NCBI GenBank assembly: GCA_900539675.1
Contig: UQDJ01000023.1
Coordinates: 1-26,341, forward strand
Reading direction: 5' to 3'
DNA: 26,341 nucleotides
Origin: an uncultured Coriobacteriaceae bacterium
GTDB taxonomy: Bacteria > Actinomycetota > Coriobacteriia > Coriobacteriales > Eggerthellaceae
The translations under genes and the position numbers were made by a program. How positions within the stretch are numbered: the first letter of the stretch is position 1; the number at the start of each line of letters is the position of its first letter. Under the pieces are notes generated by a model. It saw only the letters and a program-made list of their open reading frames with translations. It was not told the origin of the DNA and did no database searches. Below, piece by piece: positions 8,779 to 15,522 of this stretch.

Positions 8779-8791
8779 GGAAGAGTCCTTT

Positions 8792-9262
8792 CTACCCACT
8801 GAAATCTATAGTGCCAATGACGTGAGCTTTCTTGATGTGATCGTACGGGATAGTCTCGGTAATACCGTCAACGATCAGTTTGACCGCATCGCCATCTACC
8901 CCATCCAAAACGCCGATCCATTTTGAACGGCCCTGAAAAGGTTCAGTAAGCATCAACTGTGCCTCTTCACCAGCAAATCGTTCAAAATGCTCCAAGGTAC
9001 GTAAAGGGCGATCAATACCTGGTGACGATACTTCCAGCGTATACGCGCCAGGGAAGGGATCGAGTTCATCCATGATTTCGTTTACCCAGACCTGCGCAGA
9101 CGAAAGCTCATCAAAGCCTATGCCCCCTTCGCAATCAAGATACACACGAATGGTGGGAGCTTTACGAGAGCCAACTAATTCCACAGTGACAATTTCCATG
9201 TCATGCTCTTTAGCTATGGGATCTAGGGCTTCAAGCAGCATACGTGCTTTCCCGGTTAGCAT
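8792..9262 (-). CDS. rimP: Ribosome maturation factor RimP
   Basis: RimP assists 30S assembly. The 156-residue protein shows the family pattern: an N-terminal alpha/beta domain (IVTVELVGSRKAPTIRVYLD), the strongly conserved YTLEVSSPGIDRPL, and an SH3-like C-terminal domain ending in IPYDHIKKAHV. The ATG at 9262 has a good SD, AAGGAGGG (9276-9269), six bases upstream. It is the first gene of the long operon that continues to ribF; 236 bp separate it from the preceding zinc-ribbon gene, so the operon promoter is expected there. Confidence 0.96.
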   Translation of the reverse strand: MLTGKARMLLEALDPIAKEHDMEIVTVELVGSRKAPTIRVYLDCEGGIGFDELSSAQVWVNEIMDELDPFPGAYTLEVSSPGIDRPLRTLEHFERFAGEEAQLMLTEPFQGRSKWIGVLDGVDGDAVKLIVDGITETIPYDHIKKAHVIGTIDFSG

Positions 9263-9358
9263 CCTTATCCCTCCTTCTACCCTTTACAAACAAAAGAAGC
9301 GGGACAAGCCCACTTCCTCAGAAACCGAAAGCTATCATGTTGTTCACATGTATAAATG

Positions 9359-9388
9359 CTTATATCACACCTTGGGGTCTCTATGCAA
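9359..9388 (-). promoter_or_regulatory. Candidate promoter of the rimP-nusA-infB operon
   Basis: On the minus strand a TTGCAT (9388-9383) is followed after 18 bases by TATAAG (9364-9359), preceded by TG one base away (TGATATAAG), an extended -10 element. The -10 is about 97 bases before the rimP ATG. The match at -35 is modest (3 of 6), but the extended -10 compensates. Assigned by eye only. Confidence 0.45.
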
Positions 9389-9394
9389 GCATAG
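9381..9394. promoter_or_regulatory. 14-bp near-perfect palindrome overlapping the rimP -35 element
   Basis: Plus strand CTATGCAAGCATAG has two 6-base arms separated by two bases. It covers the proposed -35 hexamer, the usual place for a repressor operator. No known regulator is recognised from the sequence. Confidence 0.35.
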
Positions 9395-9423
9395 AAGAAG
9401 AGTGCACCACACAACGTGCAAAT

Positions 9424-9497
9424 GAACCCTGACCGAACCTATACCATCAATGTGCAATATGATAAGACGTACTCGGGTTATGAATGTATCAGGGTTC
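9424..9497. repeat. 9-bp inverted repeat with 56-bp spacer between the zinc-ribbon gene and rimP
   Basis: GAACCCTGA (9424-9432) and TCAGGGTTC (9489-9497) are exact reverse complements. The right arm begins two bases after the stop codon of the zinc-ribbon gene. A transcript could fold into a long-range stem, but there is no U tract after either arm, so a classical terminator is not supported. Confidence 0.5.
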
Positions 9498-9498
9498 C

Positions 9499-10584
9499 TT
9501 ACGCGTCGGTTTGATTGTCGCTCTTAGGGTCAGCCTTGGGATATTCCGCATCAAAAGCCGCCTCTGAAGCGGACTTGCCACCTGAAATATCCTGCTTTAA
9601 GGGCGCTAAGATTTCATCAGTGTGACTGGCCGGATTGTCAAAGGTCAAGCTCACTTGCCAGCACTGATGGATAACATCTAAACGGTGAGCGAGATAGTCA
9701 AACAATTGGTCGATGGTTTGATACTTCTCATATAAAGCGTCACTTTCAGGCAACCCGGAATTACTCCACTGATCATCTAACGTCTGCTTGCTTTTTGAGA
9801 GCGCATCAACAAGCGAAGAGCACGCATCTGCATATTTGCTACGAGTATCACGATTCTTGACACTCAAATATCCCTCAAAATTATCAACGGCCGCATCCAC
9901 CTGTTCACGATACTGGCCTAAATCCGCATAGGCCTGCTCTAAAGCAGTGCCAAAGGCATCTCGCGCTTCTGCCGCTGTATCTTCAGTTGAAGCTTCGTTT
10001 TGCTGATATTCATCAGCACTCTGATCGGGCTGCTGATTATCACTTGTAGCATCGCTCGTTTCAGCTGGATAGTTTTTCCAAGGCAGCTGAATATGCAGGG
10101 CATTGAGCCATGTATTGGCATTAACCCAAATCATGCAAAACGCTAACGCCAGACACGCAATAATGATAATGACCTTGGTGCGCGTTTTAATGGGAGGCTC
10201 ATCTTGACGAAATTGACGCGGCGTATTGTCGGCGCCGGCAACCTCTTTGCCATCGTCGGTCACAATACGTTGCATGGGCTTCGTAACAAAGGGGTCTTCT
10301 TTATCGCCAATTTCAGGAATAGCGGTTAGATCAGCTTTTTCGTGCTTGAGCTTTAAGACATCAACTTCTTTGGAAGGATCCAGCGGATTACCATCCCTAT
10401 CGACATAGGTACGATCTTTAACCAAGGGAAGTTTATGGGTATCAGATGAATCAACCGCATCGGTATAGACCACCATCTCTTCGGCAGCAGCAATGCGCTC
10501 TTTCATTTCAGCAACAGACGAGCCGCAGTTAGGACACTGCGACTCGTCGTCATTGATCTTTGTTCCACAATTCAGGCAGTACAA
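9499..10584 (-). CDS. Zinc-ribbon, single-pass membrane protein of unknown function
   Basis: The N-terminus is a double-CxxC zinc ribbon (C3, C6, C17, C20; pattern CLNCG...CPNCG). A roughly 110-residue polar, acidic linker leads to one transmembrane segment (about 138-156, VIIIIACLALAFCMIWV). The last 200 residues are Asp/Ser/Gln-rich, with predicted helices (EQAYADLGQYREQVDAAVDN) that look like an extracytoplasmic helical domain. The positive residues before the membrane segment (KTRTK) suggest the ribbon is inside and the C-terminus outside. The start is TTG at 10584; no ATG or GTG fits before the first CxxC and the SD is weak, so the start is provisional. It lies 31 bp after leuA and may be co-transcribed, without an obvious functional link. 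I do not recognise a named family. Confidence 0.8.
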   Translation of the reverse strand: MYCLNCGTKINDDESQCPNCGSSVAEMKERIAAAEEMVVYTDAVDSSDTHKLPLVKDRTYVDRDGNPLDPSKEVDVLKLKHEKADLTAIPEIGDKEDPFVTKPMQRIVTDDGKEVAGADNTPRQFRQDEPPIKTRTKVIIIIACLALAFCMIWVNANTWLNALHIQLPWKNYPAETSDATSDNQQPDQSADEYQQNEASTEDTAAEARDAFGTALEQAYADLGQYREQVDAAVDNFEGYLSVKNRDTRSKYADACSSLVDALSKSKQTLDDQWSNSGLPESDALYEKYQTIDQLFDYLAHRLDVIHQCWQVSLTFDNPASHTDEILAPLKQDISGGKSASEAAFDAEYPKADPKSDNQTDA

Positions 10585-10615
10585 GTGAGAGCCTATTCTG
10601 TTTGGTTTCCTACAA

Positions 10616-12151
10616 CTACTTAGAAGCTTTTTCGTGCTTATGAGAAATCAGACGATTCAAAGCGTTCAGATATGCCTTAGCAGACGAAACAATGATGTCG
10701 CCGTCAGAGCCACGGCCCGTGAATACCATGCCATCAGCTGCGGTTACACGAATGGTAACTTCACCCAAAGCATCAATACCGCGCGTTACGCTCTGAACCG
10801 AAAATTCAGAAAGTTCGTTTTCAATATCCACAATCTGGTTTACGGCCTTATACAGCGCATCGACCGGACCGGTACCGGTAGAGCATGCAACAAATTCGCG
10901 ATTATCAACATCTACCAAGCAAACCGTAGCGGTAGGGATAAGCGGCTGGCCGCAAGAAATCTGTACCGACTTTAAGGCGTAATGAGCAGTCTGGATACGG
11001 CTCTGTTCGCCAATTAGCGATTCCAGATCCTCGTCGTATACTTCCTTCTTCTTATCAGCAATCTTTAAGAATGCATCATAGAGATCGTCAAGTTCCTGGC
11101 CCTCAAAGTGGAAACCTAAGGCTTCGACGCGGTGACGAAGCGCTGCACGACCGGAACGAGCAGACAAAACGATAGAGCTCTGAGCTGCACCGACATCAGC
11201 AGGATCGATAATTTCATACGTATCGCGTGCCTTGATAACGCCGTCCTGGTGAATGCCAGAAGAATGAGCGAATGCGTTGGCACCAACAATTGCCTTGTTG
11301 GGCTGAACCAAAAAGCCTGTGATAGAAGAAACCAAGCGGGAAGCACGGGTAAATTCACGTGTGTTGATGTCCGTATGAGCGTCAAGTTCCTTTTCGTGCA
11401 TCTTGATGGCCATTACCACTTCTTCCATAGCGGTGTTGCCAGCACGTTCACCAAGACCATTGATCGTGCATTCAACCTGAGTTGCACCGTTTTCAACGCC
11501 GGCAAGAGAAAGAGCTGTAGCCGTACCCAAGTCGTTGTGGCAGTGAACCGAAATAGCAGCCTTATCAATATTGGACACGTTTTCCATAAGATACTTGATG
11601 CGGCGACCGAATTCTTCAGGCAATGAATAGCCAGTGGTATCAGGAATGTTTACAACCGTAGCACCTGCTTCAATGGCAGCCTGACAGATTTTAGACAAGA
11701 ATTCGTAATCGGAACGGCCTGCATCCTCTGCATAGAATTCAACGTCTTCCACGTATTTCTTAGCGTAACGAACAGCATGCACCGCTTGTTCGATAATCTT
11801 TTCAGGAGTGGACTTCAGCTTTTCATAAATATGACTTGGAGAAACACCAATACCGGTATGAATACGAGGGCGCTTGCAGTTTTTTAAAGCACCTGCAGCC
11901 GAATCAATATCTTTTTCAACGGCACGGGTCAAAGCCGTCACAACAGCGCGATCCCCTACTTCTGCAGCAATATCCTGCACTGATTTGAAATCGCCCGGTG
12001 AAGAAATGGGAAAGCCTGCTTCGATTACATCCACATTGAGACGTAGGAGCTGTCGCGTGATCACCAACTTCTCTTCGGAATTCATTGATGCGCCTGGGGA
12101 CTGTTCGCCGTCGCGCAAAGTGGTATCGAAGATAGCAATCTTGCGAGTCAT
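10616..12151 (-). CDS. leuA: 2-isopropylmalate synthase
   Basis: LeuA condenses acetyl-CoA with 2-oxoisovalerate, the first committed step to leucine. At 511 residues it is a full-length bacterial type-1 enzyme. The catalytic TIM barrel shows FDTTLRDGEQSPGA (8-21), metal-binding HxH (H203, H205 in VHCHNDLG) and GLGERAGNTAMEEV; SGIHQDGV follows. The last roughly 125 residues form the LeuA dimer domain that normally binds leucine for feedback inhibition (EVTIRVTAADG...GRGSDGDIIVSSAKAYL). The ATG at 12151 has AAAGGA eight bases upstream. leuB, leuC and leuD are not next to it. I looked for a leucine T-box upstream and found no TGGNACCGCG antiterminator signature. Confidence 0.96.
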   Translation of the reverse strand: MTRKIAIFDTTLRDGEQSPGASMNSEEKLVITRQLLRLNVDVIEAGFPISSPGDFKSVQDIAAEVGDRAVVTALTRAVEKDIDSAAGALKNCKRPRIHTGIGVSPSHIYEKLKSTPEKIIEQAVHAVRYAKKYVEDVEFYAEDAGRSDYEFLSKICQAAIEAGATVVNIPDTTGYSLPEEFGRRIKYLMENVSNIDKAAISVHCHNDLGTATALSLAGVENGATQVECTINGLGERAGNTAMEEVVMAIKMHEKELDAHTDINTREFTRASRLVSSITGFLVQPNKAIVGANAFAHSSGIHQDGVIKARDTYEIIDPADVGAAQSSIVLSARSGRAALRHRVEALGFHFEGQELDDLYDAFLKIADKKKEVYDEDLESLIGEQSRIQTAHYALKSVQISCGQPLIPTATVCLVDVDNREFVACSTGTGPVDALYKAVNQIVDIENELSEFSVQSVTRGIDALGEVTIRVTAADGMVFTGRGSDGDIIVSSAKAYLNALNRLISHKHEKASK

Positions 12152-12242
12152 CGTGCGATCCTTTCACTACGTCTTTTATTGTTTAGAAATAAACATAGCT
12201 TATTCTGATGGAATTTGCCGCTGATAGCAACGAACCTTTAAC

Positions 12243-12266
12243 AACAATCAAAGCAAATTGATTGTT
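12243..12266. promoter_or_regulatory. 24-bp palindrome in the divergent leuA/cydB intergenic region
   Basis: AACAATCAA (12243-12251) and TTGATTGTT (12258-12266) form perfect 9-base arms with a 6-base spacer. The site is about 92 bp before the leuA start and about 210 bp before cydB, and lies near the middle of a 324-bp divergent gap, so it is a plausible operator for either or both genes. It resembles no consensus well enough to name a regulator. The rest of the gap (12152-12475) holds an A+T-rich leuA leader, a cydB promoter candidate and two hairpins listed separately. Confidence 0.5.
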
Positions 12267-12302
12267 ACTGTTTTAATCACGTATTGTTCTTTGAAATGAA
12301 TA

Positions 12303-12331
12303 TTGGCTTTCACCCACAAAATAACGATAAT
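12303..12331 (+). promoter_or_regulatory. Candidate cydB promoter
   Basis: TTGGCT (12303-12308), a 17-base spacer and GATAAT (12326-12331; 5 of 6 to consensus). This would give a leader of roughly 135 bases containing two hairpins before the cydB ATG. Seen by eye only. Confidence 0.4.
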
Positions 12332-12367
12332 GATTCATCGGTAATTTACAGAGATAATCGGCCATCT

Positions 12368-12393
12368 TCTTACCTTGCAATTACCAGGTAAGA
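12368..12393 (+). promoter_or_regulatory. Hairpin 1 in the cydB leader
   Basis: TCTTACC (12368-12374) and GGTAAGA (12387-12393) form a perfect 7-bp stem with a 12-base loop. It lies shortly downstream of the proposed promoter. It is not followed by a U tract, though AGACAAAAACG follows. Confidence 0.4.
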
Positions 12394-12401
12394 CAAAAAC
12401 G

Positions 12402-12530
12402 ATGACCACCATAACACTGGTGGGCGCTACATCACAAGCAAGTGCGCCCACCGCAAGCAGTCCTGGAGGTACACGATGGAACTCACGTTGTTACAAATTG
12501 TGTGGTTCATTCTTATTGGTGTTCTGTTAG
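12402..12530 (+). CDS. Possible 42-codon upstream ORF overlapping the cydB start
   Basis: An ATG at 12402 opens a frame of 42 codons ending at TAG 12528-12530, 55 bases inside cydB and out of its frame. The first half is Thr/Ala/Ser/Pro-rich (MTTITLVGATSQASAPTASS). There is no strong SD before the ATG. It spans the GC-rich hairpin at 12419-12452, so it could be a leader peptide or a decayed tail of a lost upstream gene, but it may equally be chance. Listed only as a candidate. Confidence 0.15.
   Translation: MTTITLVGATSQASAPTASSPGGTRWNSRCYKLCGSFLLVFC
12419..12452 (+). promoter_or_regulatory. GC-rich hairpin 2 just upstream of the cydB ribosome binding site
   Basis: GGTGGGCGC (12419-12427) pairs perfectly with GCGCCCACC (12444-12452) over a 16-base loop, a strong 9-bp stem ending about 12 bases before GGAGG. 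There is no U tract, so it is not a terminator. It could stabilise the 5' end of the cydB mRNA or mark an mRNA processing point. Confidence 0.6.
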
Positions 12531-13501
12531 CCGGATATTTCATCTTGGACGGTTTCGATTTAGGTGCAGGCATTCTGTATCCCTTTGTTGCGAAAACCGA
12601 ACGCGAAAAAGCGCTGGTCCGCCGCTCTGTTGGCCCGGTATGGGATGGCAATGAAGTATGGCTATTAACAGCGGGAGGTGCTTTGTTTGCCGCTTTCCCC
12701 GCCGCCTACGCAACATCATTTTCAGGTTTCTATTTAGCAATCATGCTGGTACTCTTTGCGCTTATTGTTCGTGCGGTTTCGCTGGAGTTTCGCGCACATG
12801 ACCAGAAATGGAAAAAGCTCTGGGATGCCTGCTTTTTTATAGGTTCGCTTTTGCCAGCACTCCTATTTGGGGTAGCACTAGGCAATATTATTGGCTGCGT
12901 AGAGCTCAATGAACATGGCGATTATATTGGGGGCTTTGCAGCACTGCTCGATCCGTTCTCCTTACTATGTGGTCTTATCAGTTTGATAATGTGCATCCTG
13001 TTAGGCGCTTCATGGATTGCTATTAAAACCGACGAACATGAAGATCTCAATGATCGCTGCGCTACAATGCGTCGTCATTTAATTATGATTTTGATTATCC
13101 TGCTTGCCATTGCTACCTGTATGTATCTGGCACGCCCCGATGTATTGCATCTGATCCCGGTAAATACCATCGCGATCGTATGTGCCATCGTTGCTTTTGT
13201 AGCACTTTTAGTGTCATGGTTTTTATGCGGCAAAGACTGGGATATTTCAGCACACATTGCCCTATCTGTGGTCTGTGTTGCCCTCATTGGCATGACGGCT
13301 GCAGGGATCTTTCCCGATCTGATTCCTGCAACCAATCCGGAGCTTTCCATTACGATTCCAGGAGCTGCATCCTCTGAATATACGCTCGGCGCAATGACTA
13401 TCATCGCATGTATAGGCGTTCCGCTCGTGGTGTTCTACCAGATCATGGTTTATCGCATCTTTCGTGGCAAGATCACCGACGAAGACATCCAAGAGTCTTA
13501 A
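12476..13501 (+). CDS. cydB: Cytochrome bd-type quinol oxidase subunit II
   Basis: CydB is the second subunit of cytochrome bd oxidase, a high-affinity quinol:O2 oxidoreductase of the cytoplasmic membrane. The 341-residue, multi-pass protein shows the family N-terminus (VWFILIGVLLAGYFILDGFD, then LGAG), a conserved RRSVGPVWDGNEVWLL loop, FPAAYA and RAVSLEFR, with about eight or nine hydrophobic segments. SD GGAGG lies six bases before the ATG. It is the only plus-strand gene, and the subunit I gene cydA (carrying all haem ligands) is absent on both sides: leuA diverges upstream and glnK converges downstream. It ends at the shared terminator. Without CydA it would not be an oxidase, so a distant cydA is expected if it is functional. 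Confidence 0.94.
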   Translation: MELTLLQIVWFILIGVLLAGYFILDGFDLGAGILYPFVAKTEREKALVRRSVGPVWDGNEVWLLTAGGALFAAFPAAYATSFSGFYLAIMLVLFALIVRAVSLEFRAHDQKWKKLWDACFFIGSLLPALLFGVALGNIIGCVELNEHGDYIGGFAALLDPFSLLCGLISLIMCILLGASWIAIKTDEHEDLNDRCATMRRHLIMILIILLAIATCMYLARPDVLHLIPVNTIAIVCAIVAFVALLVSWFLCGKDWDISAHIALSVVCVALIGMTAAGIFPDLIPATNPELSITIPGAASSEYTLGAMTIIACIGVPLVVFYQIMVYRIFRGKITDEDIQES

Positions 13502-13558
13502 CAATGCTCACCGATAAGGATAAACCCAGTCGCTCTTATACAGATAATCTCACTCACC

Positions 13559-13588
13559 AAAAAGGGTTCGCCGAAGCGAACCCTTTTT
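13559..13588. terminator. Strong bidirectional intrinsic terminator between cydB and glnK
   Basis: A perfect 13-bp stem made of AAAAAGGGTTCGC and its complement, with a 4-base loop. On the plus strand it ends in TTTTT after cydB (loop CGAA). On the minus strand the loop reads TTCG closed by C-G, the extra-stable cUUCGg tetraloop, again followed by TTTTT. It therefore serves both cydB and, 115 bp after its stop, the amtB-glnK transcript. Confidence 0.92.
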
Positions 13589-13702
13589 CCTATGACCAAA
13601 GCGACAATAAGACAAGAGAAGAAAACAAGAGATGTTGAGATGTCTTTACGAGGATGACTCGCCTCACTGTCGCTTGAGTCTTGCGCTTGACGGTGGCCTG
13701 AT

Positions 13703-14041
13703 TTATAAAGCCTGACCGTCTTCTTCGCCCGTACGAACACGGATCACTCGGTCAACCGTGGAAACCATGATCTTACCGTCGCCAACTTCTCCGGTTCTTG
13801 CGGTGTCAGAAATAAGCTTTACCAGTTCATCAACACGATCATCCTTGCAAATGATTTCGAACTTCACCTTTGGAATCATATTGACAATAACTTCACTGCC
13901 ACGAAAATATTCTTTCCAGCCATGCTGATTACCGCAGCCCTGAACCTGATAGACCGTCATGCCAGGAACTTTAGCGTGGAAGAGAGCTTCCTTTAAGGGC
14001 TCGAGTTTCTCAGGCCTTACGATTGCTGCAATACGCTTCAT
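13703..14041 (-). CDS. glnK: Nitrogen regulatory PII protein lacking Tyr51
   Basis: PII trimers sense 2-oxoglutarate and ATP/ADP and control targets such as the ammonium channel. The 112-residue sequence shows the PII core: MKRIAAIVRPEKLEPLKEAL, GMTV, PKVKFEI, TGEVGDGKI and the C-terminal VIRVRTGEED. The T-loop reads FRGSEVIVNMIPK: position 51, normally the Tyr that is uridylylated or adenylylated, is Val; Ser49 is present. I start at ATG 14041, aligned with family N-termini. An ATG four codons upstream (14053) is possible, and the SD AAGGAAAGG is poorly spaced for both. It lies 36 bp after amtB, hence the name glnK. No glnD follows, unlike the amtB-glnK-glnD order of many actinobacteria. Confidence 0.92.
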   Translation of the reverse strand: MKRIAAIVRPEKLEPLKEALFHAKVPGMTVYQVQGCGNQHGWKEYFRGSEVIVNMIPKVKFEIICKDDRVDELVKLISDTARTGEVGDGKIMVSTVDRVIRVRTGEEDGQAL

Positions 14042-14077
14042 AATCTCACGCATCCTTTCCTTAAAACTTGCACCCTA

Positions 14078-15343
14078 CTAGTCCAAGCCATTAAACGCTG
14101 GGTAAGCAGATTCGCTGTGTTCTGCCATGTCCATACCAAGAGCTTCTTGTTCCCTGGTAACACGCAGGCCACCAGCAACCTTCTTGATAATGAAACCGAT
14201 AATAAAAGAACCAACACCAACAAATACTACCGTCACTAAGATGCCCAACACCTGGCAGCCAAGCAGCGTGGGATCGCCGGTGTAAACAAGACCAGCATAA
14301 TCATGCGTTGCCAGTGCCGGTGCACAGAACACGCCGGTTAAAATGCCGCCAACAATGCCGCCAACTGCATGGCAACCGAAAGCGTCAAGCGCATCGTCGT
14401 AACCGATCTTGGTCTTCAAATAAGAAATTGCAAAGTAGCAAATCGGGGAAACAACAATGCCCATAATGATGGCCGCCCAAGGCTCCACGTAACCGGCTGC
14501 AGGAGTAATAACAACCAAGCCAGCTACCAAACCGGTAGAAGCGCCAACCAAGGTAGGCTTGCCGGTCTTGATGCGTTCAACAACCATCCACGAAAGCATT
14601 GCGACGCCCGAGGCAACAACCGTGTTGAACAGCGCCAAACCAGCAATACCATCTGCTGCAAAAGCAGAACCGCCGTTGAAGCCAAACCAGCCTACCCACA
14701 ACAACGTAGCGCCTAATACAACCAACGGAACGTTATGGGGACGATGGCTTACGGCACCAAAGCCATGGCGCTTACCTAACAGCAGGCACAAAACCAAGCC
14801 GGTTAAACCAGAACTGATATGAACAACGTCGCCACCGGCAAAGTCCATAGCGCCAATCATATCGCCGATGAAACTACCGTCGCCGCCCCATACCATGTGA
14901 GCCAAAGGAGAATAAATCAGGACTGCCCAGATGGCAATAAATACCATGAAGGGGGCAAATTTCATACGACCCGCTACAGCGCCACCAATAATTGCACACG
15001 TAATCATGGCAAAAGCACACTGATAGCCGATGTTAACAATGGTGGGATACAGACCAGAGGGATCTTCTGCCTCAGTGAACATATCCGCAACGCTTGAGAA
15101 CAACCCTAATTGATCCAAGCCGCCAATAAAGGGATTTGATCCATCTCCGCCATAGGCAAGAGACCAACCTGCAATTACCCATACCAGTGCTACGACTCCA
15201 ATAGTAGCGAAGGACATAAAGATGGTATTGATCACATTTTTACGACGCGCAAGTCCGCCGTAAAAAAATGCAACACCAGGAGTCATGAGTAGAACCATCA
15301 TCGTGCTAACAAGCAAGAATGCGGTTGCTCCTGTGTCAAACAT
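14078..15343 (-). CDS. amtB: Ammonium transporter (Amt family)
   Basis: AmtB is a trimeric inner-membrane channel that conducts ammonium/ammonia. The 421-residue, roughly 11-helix protein shows the family start FDTGATAFLLVSTMMVLLMT, then FFYGGLARRKN, the recruitment Asp167 in DFAGG and the twin pore histidines H175 (VVHISSG) and H325 (DAFGCHAVGG). The C-terminal tail is short and cytoplasmic (EQEALGMDMAEH), the part PII proteins usually contact. SD AAGGAGG is eight bases before the ATG. It forms a two-gene unit with glnK; the 179-bp leader contains three imperfect repeats that may be regulatory. Confidence 0.96.
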   Translation of the reverse strand: MFDTGATAFLLVSTMMVLLMTPGVAFFYGGLARRKNVINTIFMSFATIGVVALVWVIAGWSLAYGGDGSNPFIGGLDQLGLFSSVADMFTEAEDPSGLYPTIVNIGYQCAFAMITCAIIGGAVAGRMKFAPFMVFIAIWAVLIYSPLAHMVWGGDGSFIGDMIGAMDFAGGDVVHISSGLTGLVLCLLLGKRHGFGAVSHRPHNVPLVVLGATLLWVGWFGFNGGSAFAADGIAGLALFNTVVASGVAMLSWMVVERIKTGKPTLVGASTGLVAGLVVITPAAGYVEPWAAIIMGIVVSPICYFAISYLKTKIGYDDALDAFGCHAVGGIVGGILTGVFCAPALATHDYAGLVYTGDPTLLGCQVLGILVTVVFVGVGSFIIGFIIKKVAGGLRVTREQEALGMDMAEHSESAYPAFNGLD

Positions 15344-15458
15344 CGTTCTAACCTCCTTGAATAGTGTGCGATATCAACGAACTGACAACACAAACTATGT
15401 CACGGAGAACGTGTTCAAAATGGGTCACCCCACGTTGTTTACGATGGCGAAAATACCT

Positions 15459-15520
15459 CGTAACAAAGCGGAAGTTTGTCGGTTACACAATGGCAATACC
15501 GGTTACAGAGTGGAAATAAA
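15459..15520. repeat. Three imperfect ~20-bp direct repeats upstream of amtB
   Basis: On the plus strand 15481-15500 and 15501-15520 both begin GGTTACA and match at 15 of 20 positions; a weaker third copy (CGTAACA... to 15480) precedes them. On the amtB strand this places TGTAACC, TGTAACC and TGTTACG on roughly one face of the helix at 20-22 bp steps, 115-180 bp before the amtB ATG. The array ends two bases from the dxs stop. A binding site array for a nitrogen regulator is a reasonable guess; no regulator is identified. Confidence 0.55.
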
Positions 15521-15522
15521 AG

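Noticed and set aside
12243..12266. FNR site for cydB
   Set aside because: The arms are ordered ATCAA...TTGAT with a 6-base spacer, opposite to the FNR order TTGAT-N4-ATCAA, and are longer than an FNR half site.
12152..12475. Leucine T-box riboswitch before leuA
   Set aside because: No TGGNACCGCG antiterminator element and no terminator stem with U tract on the leuA strand.
13589..13702. Small RNA or short ORF between the terminator and glnK
   Set aside because: The plus-strand frame is only 21 codons without an SD and the only stem (GACTC...GAGTC) is 5 bp; nothing supportable.
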